Shown here one piece after another: positions 1 to 8,312 of a stretch of 33,586 nt of DNA (position 1 is the first letter of the stretch; each line of letters starts with the position of its first letter). The DNA is from Pirellula sp. (GTDB lineage: Bacteria; Planctomycetota; Planctomycetia; Pirellulales; Pirellulaceae). Location of the stretch: contig JAJTEK010000082.1 of NCBI GenBank assembly GCA_021299695.1, forward strand, positions 1 through 33,586, given 5' to 3'. Below the pieces are notes generated by a model. That model saw only the letters and a program-made list of their open reading frames with translations, was not told the origin of the DNA and ran no database searches. A program made the position numbers and the translations under genes.

Positions 1-238
1 CTTGATGCTTGGTGTAGGTCTTCGATGCCAAATCCGGCTCTCCGGTCTTGCGGCTCTCGTCTCGCGATTGGCCCCGAGAGAGCTTCTGCCACTTGTCGAC
101 CAACTTGCGAGCATTCGCCGTATTGGTCTTGAGCTTCATGGCCGTCAACTTCTCGATCGCCGGTGTTCGGCTCTCAGCCACCAACGAATACTCGGCCTTC
201 GTGCACAACAATCGGACTTCATCCAAAGACAAGCTCAT
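1..238 (-). CDS. Hypothetical protein, N-terminal part (cut by window edge)
   Basis: The reading frame starts at an ATG at 238-236 and runs off the left edge of the window with 79 codons visible. A GGAG sits about nine bases before the ATG, which supports this start. The visible protein begins MSLSLDEVRLLCTKAEYSLV and continues with a Lys/Arg-rich, helix-like stretch, then a polar tail rich in Ser, Arg and Lys (RGQSRDESRKTGEPD). There is no signal peptide or membrane segment. I do not recognise a named domain; the composition suggests a small, basic cytoplasmic protein, perhaps nucleic-acid binding, but that is only inference. It lies on the same strand as and downstream of the SHD1 gene, with a hairpin in between, so it is probably a separate transcription unit. 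Confidence 0.6.
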   Translation of the reverse strand, partial: MSLSLDEVRLLCTKAEYSLVAESRTPAIEKLTAMKLKTNTANARKLVDKWQKLSRGQSRDESRKTGEPDLASKTYTKHQ

Positions 239-315
239 CGCAATACGCTCCAAAAAAGATAAAACTAGTTGATCGCACGTTAGGGAAGTCCCTCAGTGTA
301 GAACAATCCCATCGA

Positions 316-340
316 CTGGAAAGAGGGAGCAGGCTCCCTC
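316..340 (-). terminator. Weak hairpin terminator downstream of the SHD1 gene
   Basis: Read on the minus strand, GAGGGAGC and GCTCCCTC form an inverted repeat (323-340). It is followed by a short TTTCC run, just after the stop codon of the SHD1 gene. The loop is very tight and the T-run short, so termination efficiency is uncertain. Confidence 0.4.
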
Positions 341-365
341 AGGCAACGCTTTGCAAGAGCCAACC

Positions 366-1700
366 CTAGCGAGGAGCAAAGCCCGAGCCGGGCGGACCAG
401 CGGGCAATCCAGGGGGACCAAACCCGGGGGGACCACCGGGGCCTCCCGGTCCTGCAATCTGCCCAAAGCCCGATGCCAATCCTGCTAACTCCCCGAGTAC
501 TTTGTCGAACTCTTCTTGACTCTTGGCGTTCTTCAGACTGTTCAACGGCGCATTGGCCACGAACAATGCGGTCGTGATTCCCTGCTGAATCTGCTCGGGA
601 TTCATCGTCGCGATGAACCCTTTAGCCTGGCTGATCCCCATATCCCAATTCTTGACCAAGTCCTCCGGCAGCCATCGCCCTTCGCTCAAGACCAAAGCGA
701 TCGGCGGTGGCGGCGGTGGCCCACCCGGAGCCGGCGGGATCGACAACGTCGCACTCGTCGAGGATGTCTTTTCCACGGTCCAATTCGGCTTGTTGAGAAT
801 CTTGGCGTCCTCGTACTGGCTGCGGATCGGGTTGTCCGTCGGCAACGTGACGATCGCCTTTTCAACCGACTTTAACAACCTGGTCAAATAGGTGTCGAGC
901 AAGCCTCTCATGTCCCCCTGCTGCATCCGCTTGCCATCGAGCAACTCTTTGGCCACCAAGTGGTCCGCGACATCGACCATGGCTGGATACACCGGTTCGA
1001 ACTCCTGGCGCAAGTCCGATGGCATCGCCAATACCGAACTGTTGAGGATGAACTTCTGCTGCTTGCGCAAGATCTCGACCAAAGAGTTGCGGGTCCTGCG
1101 AATCATGTCGAAGCTGCGTGGATCGACCTTGCGAGCAAACTCGACCATGAGCTCTTCGAGCTGCTTTTGCTTCGATGCAGGCATCGCATCCCACAACACG
1201 ATGTAGTTGTCCTGCGAGGTTTCCTTGAAGACCAGATCGATGAACTCCTTGGGGTCCATGTTGTCCTGGAACTTCGTGACCGGTCTTGAGGATTCTGGAG
1301 ATGTCTTTTCTGGCGATGCTTTATCTGGCGATGCTTTTGAAGGCGACCCCGGCGATGCACCCTTCGGTTCGCTCGGAGCAGGCTTGGGACTCGAACCCTT
1401 CGGGCTGGCTATCCCGCTCTTGGTCCTTGCAAGCTCCAAACTCTCGGGGCTCAATCGCTCAAATGGAATCTTGATCTCTCGTCCGTCGACCCGCTTGAGA
1501 ACCAACTGCTCTCCCTCGACCCGCAAGTACTGCGCATCGACCTTGAAGCGTCCGGTGTTGTCGGACCACTCAACATACTTCTCCTGCGCACAGGCACCTT
1601 GAGCGCCCGTCAAAAGCCCCCCCAAAACCAGCGTCCAGACAAACCGCACTCTTAAAAGGGACCAAGCCCTAGAAACCAAAACGGATCGATGTGTCATCAT
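366..1700 (-). CDS. Secreted SHD1-domain protein with proline-rich tails
   Basis: The protein is 444 residues from the ATG at 1700, which has a GGAG nine bases upstream; a TTG six bases further up is in frame but less likely. The first 40 residues form a Sec signal peptide ending near ACAQE. Residues about 41-95 match the SLA1 homology domain 1 (SHD1) pattern common in planctomycete secreted proteins: a WSDNTGRFKVDA core, then VDGREIKIPFERLS. A Ser/Pro/Lys-rich linker (about 97-142) follows, encoded partly by imperfect 15-bp repeats. The middle part is helical and unrecognised. A GGPPPPPP run precedes the last third, and the C-terminus is a Gly/Pro-rich tail. The role is unknown; SHD1 is usually taken as a protein-interaction module. 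It is probably exported to the periplasm or cell envelope. Confidence 0.85.
   Translation of the reverse strand: MMTHRSVLVSRAWSLLRVRFVWTLVLGGLLTGAQGACAQEKYVEWSDNTGRFKVDAQYLRVEGEQLVLKRVDGREIKIPFERLSPESLELARTKSGIASPKGSSPKPAPSEPKGASPGSPSKASPDKASPEKTSPESSRPVTKFQDNMDPKEFIDLVFKETSQDNYIVLWDAMPASKQKQLEELMVEFARKVDPRSFDMIRRTRNSLVEILRKQQKFILNSSVLAMPSDLRQEFEPVYPAMVDVADHLVAKELLDGKRMQQGDMRGLLDTYLTRLLKSVEKAIVTLPTDNPIRSQYEDAKILNKPNWTVEKTSSTSATLSIPPAPGGPPPPPPIALVLSEGRWLPEDLVKNWDMGISQAKGFIATMNPEQIQQGITTALFVANAPLNSLKNAKSQEEFDKVLGELAGLASGFGQIAGPGGPGGPPGFGPPGLPAGPPGSGFAPR
1291..1350 (-). repeat. Imperfect 15-bp tandem repeat inside the SHD1 gene
   Basis: Four imperfect 15-bp units (starting at 1291, 1306, 1321 and 1336) share the core tctggcgatgct. 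On the minus strand they encode a Ser-Pro-(Asp/Glu)-Lys-(Ala/Thr) type linker. Being a multiple of three, copy-number change would keep the frame. Confidence 0.6.
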
Positions 1701-2044
1701 GGACAAGAACTCCGGGAATTCGTTGGGTGAAGCCCAAAGGCAATAAAAAAAGGAACGCCTAAAATACCGTCGTCTATCACAATTCTAAGCGCGTTTCTAG
1801 GCGCGATGCTCATATGGCGATACTGGGGGTTGCAATTCTGACCAAAAGCATAATCGAACAGCATAAATCGGACCAAGCTCGATCTCAACGCATTTTACAA
1901 CATCTTTCCAAAGCGTTCGGGAAAATAACGCGGCAGGCGAACCGGGTTTGCTACAATTTCACAACCGATTTTTTCGAATCTCCCGACGGTCCAAACCCAG
2001 GTTCTTTCCGCTTGTCCTTGCCTCCTGCTCCTGCCACCGAACCT
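1701..2044. promoter_or_regulatory. Divergent intergenic region, possible extended -10 promoter
   Basis: This stretch separates the minus-strand SHD1 gene from the plus-strand nucleoside hydrolase and must hold promoters for both. On the plus strand TGCTACAAT at 1949-1957 fits an extended -10 element (TG-n-TACAAT) about 88 bases before the hydrolase ATG; no convincing -35 box accompanies it. The frame of the hydrolase stays open upstream to 1814, but the peptide there looks like translated leader, not protein. No further gene is seen. Confidence 0.3.
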
Positions 2045-3163
2045 ATGAAGCTCCTTTCGATCCATCACCTGTGCGTTTCGGGATTCAGACTCACGGTTCT
2101 ACCAGCGATTCTTGCCGTGCAGATCCTAGCCAGCAGCTTGCTTCATTCCGCACAAGCCGAAGAAGCTCCAGTGCCATTGATCTTCGATACCGACATGGGA
2201 AACGACTGCGATGATGCTCTGGCTCTGGCCATGATCCACGCGCTGCAATCCCGCAAGGAATGCGAACTGCTGGCCGTGACCATCACCAAAGACCACGAAC
2301 TGGCCGCACCGTTTGTCGATTGCCTAAACACCTTCTACGGACGTGGGAACATCCCCATCGGCGTGTGCCGAAACTCTGGGAAAACCCCCGATGCGGGCAA
2401 ATACAACCAAGTCGCCAAAATCACCGACGACGGCAAACTTCGCTTCGAACACGACTTGCTCTCAGGCAACAACGCCCCGACGGCAGTCGAAGTCCTCCGC
2501 AGAACCCTAGCCCAGGCTCAGGACGCCTCGGTCGTGGTCGTCCAGGTCGGCTTCTCAACGAACCTTGCTAACCTCCTGACCTCCCCCGCCGATGCGATCG
2601 ACCCTCTCTCGGGCCGCGAACTGTTCGCCAAAAAAGTCAAACTCGTCTCGATCATGGCCGGAGCCTTCGCCCCAATCCCCAACGACCGAGGTGTGCTCGG
2701 GGAACATCGCGAATACAATGTCGCCGAAGACATCCCGTCGATCAAGAAACTCGTCGAACTTTGCGATGTCCCCATCCTCTGGAGCGGCTTCGAAATCGGA
2801 CTGAACCTGACCTATCCCCACCAAAGCATCCTCCAAGACTACCGCTATGTGCCCCACCACCCGGTGGCCCAAGCGTACATCGCCTACATCCCACCTCCTC
2901 ACGATCGACCCACTTGGGACCTGACGAGCGTCCTGGCCGCCGTGCGTCCCGACCGAGGCTACTTCGAACTGAGCAATCCCGGTACAGTCACCATCTCCGA
3001 CGATGCCATCAGCCGCTTTGTGGAAACCCCCCAAGGCAAACACAGGTACCTGATCCTCAAGCCCTCCATGGCCGAAAGGACCCGCGAAGCGTTGGTCCAA
3101 CTCTCAAGCCAACCCCCAAACCACCCTGGGAACTCCCAACTCAAACCCATCGTCGGGCGGTAA
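2045..3163 (+). CDS. Secreted inosine-uridine nucleoside hydrolase family protein
   Basis: This 372-residue protein starts with a signal peptide (MKLLSIHHLC to about AQA at residue 38), which is why the ATG at 2045 is chosen over in-frame starts further up. The mature part opens with DTDMGNDCDDAL (D48, D50, D56, D57), the calcium-binding signature of the IUNH fold. Later YNVAEDI (the family Asn/Asp site) and PTWDLTSVL (the C-terminal Asp region) complete the expected active-site elements. Known members cleave the N-glycosidic bond of nucleosides to give base and ribose. The exact substrate cannot be read from sequence, and secreted planctomycete members may act on other glycosidic compounds. 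Thirteen bases separate it from the next gene, so the two may be co-transcribed. Confidence 0.88.
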   Translation: MKLLSIHHLCVSGFRLTVLPAILAVQILASSLLHSAQAEEAPVPLIFDTDMGNDCDDALALAMIHALQSRKECELLAVTITKDHELAAPFVDCLNTFYGRGNIPIGVCRNSGKTPDAGKYNQVAKITDDGKLRFEHDLLSGNNAPTAVEVLRRTLAQAQDASVVVVQVGFSTNLANLLTSPADAIDPLSGRELFAKKVKLVSIMAGAFAPIPNDRGVLGEHREYNVAEDIPSIKKLVELCDVPILWSGFEIGLNLTYPHQSILQDYRYVPHHPVAQAYIAYIPPPHDRPTWDLTSVLAAVRPDRGYFELSNPGTVTISDDAISRFVETPQGKHRYLILKPSMAERTREALVQLSSQPPNHPGNSQLKPIVGR

Positions 3164-3176
3164 TCAAAGATCTCCT

Positions 3177-4619
3177 ATGAGCACTACCCCCAACGATGAC
3201 GACGAATGGTTCTCCCTCGAACCGATCGAACCGAAAAAGGAATCTCCTAAGAAAGATCCACCTAAACCCAAACCGGTCGATCCGAAGGATACCCCCCGAA
3301 GCGTCTTCGACGACGACCTGCCGGACCTTGTCCCCTTGCCAGCTTCGGCTCCCGCCCCAAAAGCCAACCCTACGCGGCCCCCCGCGACGCCCTCAAAGCC
3401 GGCCTCTGCACGAGGGCCTCTAGAGGCACAAGGGACTTCAGCATCTGCTTTGCCACCTGCAGGCAAACCACCTGCAAACAAGCCACCTGCAAGCAAGCCA
3501 CCTGCTGATCGGGAATATTCGATCACTTGCCAAGTCTGCAAGTCGATTTTATCGGTCCAAGCATTGCAAGTTGGCAAGCAGATCCGGTGCCCAGACTGCC
3601 ACTCGATGGTCAAGGTTCCCCCACCACCGATCAAGAAGCCCGTCCAATCGACCCCGATCGACCAACTGGCCTCGGTGGACCTAGCACCCGTCGAAGCGAC
3701 TAACCCGCGCACCGCTTCGGGAGCTTCGATCAACACCAAAGCGATGCTCAACAAAGCCTCCAAGGAGATCGAGCGCGAACGCGACGAGATCGAGGCGGTA
3801 ACCAGCCCGTTTGATTCCAAGGAATGGCTTTCTCGGACGTTCGGATTCCTGAGCGATTCTCGAGTGGTCTTGTCCCTGGTTCTCCTCGGGCTTGCGACGG
3901 CTCTGTGTTTCTACATCGGATCGACCTATGGCGATCTGTTGGTCACGCACAATGCAAACCGAGTGGCCCGCCGCGTAACGCGCACCATTGCGACCACTCC
4001 GGAGCAGACCAACATCATGCTCTATCGCTTCGTGACCGGCCTGGTCAATCTGCTCATCACCTTGCCCATTGTTGCGACGTTCATCTTGGCCGTAGCAATC
4101 ATTCCGAAAGCTGCCAATCGGCTCAAGCGGATCGATCCTTGGCCGTCGATGAGTCATCTTCGCCAATACGCCGCACCGGCTGGCGTCGCCGCAGCCGTTT
4201 GGTACTTAGCCCACCTGATTGGACATACCCTGTCTACTCCACTTGCGATTCTGAAGATGCCCGTGTCGATTCAAGAAGCCTTCGCGGAGTTCGTACCTTG
4301 GCTAATTTTGCCGGTGGTCTATCTGAGCATGCTTGAAACGCAAAGCCACCAGCAGCCTTTTTCGCAAAGCATTTACCGATCGATTGCGGCCAAGCCGGAT
4401 GCTTGGGGAGCGATGTACATGCAGACGGGGATTGGCTTTGTGCTTTACTTTGTGTGCACTCAGATTGGGATCCTACAAGGGACCGCGTTTTTCGCCGTTG
4501 CGGGATTTTTCTTTCCGTGGTTCATCTGCTTCCTTGCCAACCAATACGGAGTGCTTGCTGGACGTGTTAGCGACGTGACCGAATTGGGATACGAAGGGGA
4601 TTTTTCGGAGCGCGAATGA
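3177..4619 (+). CDS. Zinc-ribbon multi-pass membrane protein, unknown function
   Basis: This 480-residue protein has three parts. Residues 1-112 are acidic, then Pro/Lys-rich and probably disordered. Residues about 115-148 carry a CxxC-x16-CxxC zinc ribbon (C118, C121, C138, C141) of the MJ0042/zinc-finger type that is common at the start of planctomycete membrane proteins. From about residue 217 there are five to six hydrophobic helices, for example around VVLSLVLLGLATAL and FVLYFVCTQIGIL. I do not recognise a catalytic motif. No strong Shine-Dalgarno is visible before the ATG. Its stop overlaps the start of the next gene by four bases (ATGA), so the two products are probably translationally coupled and may work together in the cytoplasmic membrane. 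Confidence 0.8.
   Translation: MSTTPNDDDEWFSLEPIEPKKESPKKDPPKPKPVDPKDTPRSVFDDDLPDLVPLPASAPAPKANPTRPPATPSKPASARGPLEAQGTSASALPPAGKPPANKPPASKPPADREYSITCQVCKSILSVQALQVGKQIRCPDCHSMVKVPPPPIKKPVQSTPIDQLASVDLAPVEATNPRTASGASINTKAMLNKASKEIERERDEIEAVTSPFDSKEWLSRTFGFLSDSRVVLSLVLLGLATALCFYIGSTYGDLLVTHNANRVARRVTRTIATTPEQTNIMLYRFVTGLVNLLITLPIVATFILAVAIIPKAANRLKRIDPWPSMSHLRQYAAPAGVAAAVWYLAHLIGHTLSTPLAILKMPVSIQEAFAEFVPWLILPVVYLSMLETQSHQQPFSQSIYRSIAAKPDAWGAMYMQTGIGFVLYFVCTQIGILQGTAFFAVAGFFFPWFICFLANQYGVLAGRVSDVTELGYEGDFSERE
3453..3505 (+). repeat. 15-bp tandem repeat encoding Lys-Pro-Pro-Ala units
   Basis: Three and a half units of ccacctgcaaacaag (starts 3453, 3468, 3483, 3498) encode repeated PPA-x-K pentapeptides just before the zinc ribbon. 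The copies differ by only one to three bases. This is a coding minisatellite whose copy number could vary without frame loss. Confidence 0.75.
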
Positions 4620-4903
4620 AACCGACACTCGATCCGGATCAATTGGCCGAACGCAAAGCCGTCAGGCAGTTGCTTTTGTACATTTTTGGCGAGGTGGCAA
4701 TCAGCGTGCTGCTCATCGCGATCAACGCTGGGATGGTTTTTGGGTTGGTCCAAGCCCTTGGATGGATGTTCCCAAGGCTCGATGCGACCGACGAGTTGAG
4801 TCCCTCGGCTCTACCTCAATTGATCATCTACACCCTGCCGATCCTATTGCTGTTTCTCGAATGGTACGCGTGGGATATCCTGACCTCAGTACGTCGGCGT
4901 TAG
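4616..4903 (+). CDS. Small two-helix membrane protein
   Basis: This 95-residue protein overlaps the zinc-ribbon gene by the ATGA motif, which fixes the start. It has an N-terminal polar segment (KPTLDPDQLAERKAV) and two clear transmembrane helices, about residues 21-50 and 64-84, ending in a positively charged SVRRR tail. No known domain is recognised. Its tight coupling to the larger membrane protein upstream suggests that it is a partner or accessory subunit of that protein. The gene ends in a region of G/C-rich repeats with no further plus-strand gene. Confidence 0.7.
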   Translation: MKPTLDPDQLAERKAVRQLLLYIFGEVAISVLLIAINAGMVFGLVQALGWMFPRLDATDELSPSALPQLIIYTLPILLLFLEWYAWDILTSVRRR

Positions 4904-5241
4904 AACCCAACGAATAACAATTCCAATGCGCTAACCTCCCAAACCGCTTGGCACCCCCTCGGCCCCCAGGGCTTTGGCTCGGCGAGCAGGGGGCGGGGGG
5001 GCGAGGGGCGACCGCGCGTAAGGCTGTTTAATTTTGGCCCGGAGGGTAGTACTTGGCTTCCGCGTGCTAATCCGGGCGATAAGAGTTTGCGCGTTCCTTT
5101 CAACCCCATACGCAGCAACAGCACGGGGGAGCGGTGCAAATCGATCGCGGACCGGTCGGCGGATGCTTGGTCAATACCCGATGGCCTTCAAACGGACCCC
5201 GCGTTGTTCGGACTGGCTGGAAGCTTATCCCACGGGTGGTT
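4904..5241. repeat. Intergenic region with repeat module C (copy 1)
   Basis: This gap lies between two convergent genes and has no gene of its own. At about 4947-5040 it holds a G/C-rich sequence that resembles 29098-29180. The two share GACCGCGCGTAAGGCTG exactly (5010-5026 and 29157-29173), preceded in both by a ggggctttgg/agggctttgg and GGGGCG-type stretch. Just after it, CCCGGAGGG (5038-5046) recalls the start of module A in the repeat island. I read this as a degenerate member of a genome-wide dispersed repeat. Confidence 0.6.
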
Positions 5242-7386
5242 TTAGACAAAGATCCGGCGGTTGAATACCATCCATTCGAACATCAAAAATCCGATAGCTA
5301 ACAACAATAGCCAACGCCATGTCTCTTGCCTGGCTCGGATCGTGTTGGACGTCGCCGCAATCGATTCCGCACCGGTCTTGAGCTCCAAGCCGACTTGCAA
5401 ATCGCTTTCGCGATTGGAGAACAAATTGACACAAAATCGCTCCACGGGTTCCTCCAATCCCTCAGCCCGGACCTCGTAGACTCCCAATTGCTCGGTCTTG
5501 GTGTACAAGAATCGCCCATCGCCACTGCGCTGGATCGTCTCGATCTTGCCTCTCGGGTCGACGATCTGATACTTCTCGAAACGGTTCGATAAAACCAACT
5601 GGACCGGTAAGCCCGGCTGCACACTCGGGGCACTGGCTTCGGTGATCCCTCCTGCCAAACTCTCGACTGCCGAGAGCACAAAAACAGGAAACGATCGCTT
5701 GATTCCCCAATCGCTGTTGATCTCCATTCCTTCGGCACTAGGCCGGACAATGTCGAAACCTAACACAGCGTCTTGATAAGGCCCACGCGGGGCGATGGCA
5801 AAGAGTGGTCCGTTGTCTGCGATCATTAGGATCGCACCCGAGGAAGGGGGACGCACGGTTCGGGCTTCGACGATCCCTACCGATGCCATTTCCAAGTATT
5901 GGCTGATCGGATGCGATCGGTTGACATCCAAGACGATCACTGGACCGGACAATTCGCCAAAGATCCACTTGGGGTTTTCCTCCAGTTCGACGGCACTTGT
6001 GGGTGAATCTGTCTTATCTGCAACATTTGCCACATTTGCAGGTGCGTTGGTCGAGGGTGTTGTTTCGGGAATAGCCACGGGATCGGCTTTCGCATCGGCT
6101 GAGTTCGAATCCCGTACCGTAGGTTGGATATCCTCAGGAGGAACACTGCCGAGAAACAGGGTGCTGGCTGCAGGCATCTTTTCCGGCGAACACGAGTCGT
6201 AGAGGATCAAATCGTATTTCGATTCGCTCGCGTTGGTTTGGTACTCTTGGCTCGTTAGGTAGCTGATCGGTTCGATCTGCACTTTGGCGATCTGAGTGAT
6301 GCGCTGTGTGCGGAGCGCGGTCTCAAGTGCGGTGTTGCCTGCGGTAACCAGGAGAACACTGACTTGGCGATCGGGCCGAATGGCAGCATAAGCCACATTG
6401 TCTAAAGGGAGGGCGTCGGCATGATCGAGTTGGAGTCTGAGGGTTCCGCTTTCGATTCCTTGGAGCTCAAACTGGATCCCGGTTTCTTCTTCGGGTTGAA
6501 GCTGGACTTTTTGGGCATCGACGAGCGAATCGTTCCAGTAGAGCGAAGCGGTGCATTCGATGGCTTGCGAACCGTGCTGGATCATCCGAGCGAAGGCCGA
6601 GATGGATCCTGGGTTGGCTTGGGTTTCCGGTGTCTCGGTACGTTGGATAGCGAAGCTCAAGATCCCCGCGTTGGGGGTGTCAGGATTCCCGATGGGGACA
6701 TACTCGATTTTGAGCTGGCCGAATTCGGATTCGTCGAGTTCCCCGATGGCACCATCGCTCAGGAAGTAGACGGTCGCTGGGACGGCGTCGGCAACTTGGA
6801 TATCGACGTTGTCTTCAAAGCTCATTCGTCCGGGGTTGGCCAATCCGGCGGCGACGCGGAACGCTTCGCTCACGTCGGTCAACTGGGCGGTCGGCTCGAT
6901 GCGCTCGACGGCTTTTTCGAGCAAACTACGGTTGTTGGTAAATCCTTGCTCGACGCTTGCGCGGTCCGACGTGGCGATGACCATGGCTGAATCGTTGCTA
7001 GCTGCATCTTGGATGAGTTTCAGCGCTTTCTCGCGTGCGACTTCCAAGCGACTCGGCTTGCTGTCGCTTGCCTGCATGCTTGCCGAATGATCGATGATGT
7101 AGATTCGACGCTCCCCGAGGCGATTCATCCCGCTCCAGCCGGGCCGAATGCAGGCCAGGATCAGTAGGCCAACGAACAAGAGCTGTAGGTACAATAGCAG
7201 GTTCTTGCGAAGTTTTTGCCAAAGGCTGTTGACGTGCAGATCCTCGATCGCACGTTTCCAGAGCATGGTGCTCGGGACGACCGACTCGTGCCGTTTGAGC
7301 TTCAAGAAATACAAACTCAAGATTGCAGGTGGGATTGCCAGGAGCAACGTCCATTGCAACGGCGAGAGCATATTGATCCAGGTCAT
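5242..7386 (-). CDS. BatA-like membrane protein with von Willebrand A domain
   Basis: This 714-residue membrane protein starts at an ATG preceded by AGGAG at good spacing. The N-terminus is the BatA-type double membrane segment (helices about 11-28 and 62-80, with SVVPSTMLWKRAIEDL between them). The vWA domain follows, with the MIDAS motif D99-H-S101-A-S103, and runs to about residue 280. The middle and C-terminal parts are periplasmic-looking, with a low-complexity stretch around residues 420-465. A final helix (WRWLLLLAIGFLMFEW) sits near the end. The gene lies 11 bases after a DUF58 gene, the usual partner of BatA proteins. In known systems MoxR ATPase, DUF58 and vWA membrane proteins act together in complex assembly or stress response. 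No MoxR gene is present here. Confidence 0.85.
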   Translation of the reverse strand: MTWINMLSPLQWTLLLAIPPAILSLYFLKLKRHESVVPSTMLWKRAIEDLHVNSLWQKLRKNLLLYLQLLFVGLLILACIRPGWSGMNRLGERRIYIIDHSASMQASDSKPSRLEVAREKALKLIQDAASNDSAMVIATSDRASVEQGFTNNRSLLEKAVERIEPTAQLTDVSEAFRVAAGLANPGRMSFEDNVDIQVADAVPATVYFLSDGAIGELDESEFGQLKIEYVPIGNPDTPNAGILSFAIQRTETPETQANPGSISAFARMIQHGSQAIECTASLYWNDSLVDAQKVQLQPEEETGIQFELQGIESGTLRLQLDHADALPLDNVAYAAIRPDRQVSVLLVTAGNTALETALRTQRITQIAKVQIEPISYLTSQEYQTNASESKYDLILYDSCSPEKMPAASTLFLGSVPPEDIQPTVRDSNSADAKADPVAIPETTPSTNAPANVANVADKTDSPTSAVELEENPKWIFGELSGPVIVLDVNRSHPISQYLEMASVGIVEARTVRPPSSGAILMIADNGPLFAIAPRGPYQDAVLGFDIVRPSAEGMEINSDWGIKRSFPVFVLSAVESLAGGITEASAPSVQPGLPVQLVLSNRFEKYQIVDPRGKIETIQRSGDGRFLYTKTEQLGVYEVRAEGLEEPVERFCVNLFSNRESDLQVGLELKTGAESIAATSNTIRARQETWRWLLLLAIGFLMFEWMVFNRRIFV

Positions 7387-7397
7387 CGCAATGCTCC

Positions 7398-8312
7398 TTA
7401 GCGAACCAAGCCGCGTGAACGAAGGTAGTCATTGATCAACGGATCGATCGCTTGATCGCTCCGGACCGAGACATATCCGATCGACCGCCGATTGCAGAAA
7501 CTTCGTGCCGAGTCGATGAATGCATTGAGCGTCAATCGGTAGCGATCTAGCAACGAAGCAGAAATCGAGACCTCCCGCATATCGAAGTCCTCTGCGTCCA
7601 TGAGTTTCAAATCGCCGGTTAACTTCGGTTCAAGCTCCTCAGGACTGAGCACATGGATCAGGTAGATGTCCATCTCGCGCGCCACGAGCATCTTCAATGC
7701 AGCTTCGTAGCCGGTCTTGTTCATCAAGTCGGTAATCAAGATGACGATGCCTTTCCCAGTATTCCTCAAGCAGAAATGTCGAACCGATTCCTCCATCGAC
7801 GGGGCGGGGTTATGACACTGTGCCGACTGCAGTTGACCGATAAGCCGGTGGGAACTCGATCGGCCTCGGACCACCAAGGGTGCGGAGGCTTTGCTGAACG
7901 TCGATACCGAGACGCGATCCCCTCGACACAGTCCAATGTATCCCAATGCGGCCGCGATCCGCTTGGCCGTCAAGAACTTCGACGGCGTTCCAAAATCCAT
8001 CGACAGCGAATCGTCGACCAACGTATAAACGTGCAGATCCTCTTCCTCAAGGAAGATCTTCAAATAGAGCCTATCGAGCCGAGCAAATAGATTCCAGTCG
8101 ATGAAACGAAGGTCGTCTCCTGCGACGTAATTTCGGAAGTCCGCGAACTCGACACTCTGACCTTTTCGCTTGCTGCGGCGTTCCCCTTTCATCCTCCCTC
8201 GGAAAATCTTTCGGCTCACAAGCTCCATCCGCTCGAGCTTGGCCATCATCTCAGGAGAAAGGAGCGTTTGGTCCGATGAACCCGAAGCATCTAAGGAAGC
8301 TTGCTCTGGCAT
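7398..8312 (-). CDS. DUF58 domain protein (MoxR-associated)
   Basis: This 304-residue protein has the DUF58 signature GQSVEFADFRNYVAGDD followed by RFIDWNLFARLDRLYLKIF (about residues 51-87). A vWA-like MIDAS sequence D100-D-S102-L-S104-M follows in the same domain. There is no signal peptide, so it is cytoplasmic. The family is nearly always encoded beside a MoxR-type AAA ATPase and BatA-type vWA proteins; here BatA follows after 11 bases, but nothing like MoxR is found upstream. The start ATG at 8312 has only a weak AGGA at some distance. The upstream flank is occupied by a foldback repeat, so the operon may have been split or this may be a MoxR-free arrangement. Confidence 0.88.
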   Translation of the reverse strand: MPEQASLDASGSSDQTLLSPEMMAKLERMELVSRKIFRGRMKGERRSKRKGQSVEFADFRNYVAGDDLRFIDWNLFARLDRLYLKIFLEEEDLHVYTLVDDSLSMDFGTPSKFLTAKRIAAALGYIGLCRGDRVSVSTFSKASAPLVVRGRSSSHRLIGQLQSAQCHNPAPSMEESVRHFCLRNTGKGIVILITDLMNKTGYEAALKMLVAREMDIYLIHVLSPEELEPKLTGDLKLMDAEDFDMREVSISASLLDRYRLTLNAFIDSARSFCNRRSIGYVSVRSDQAIDPLINDYLRSRGLVR

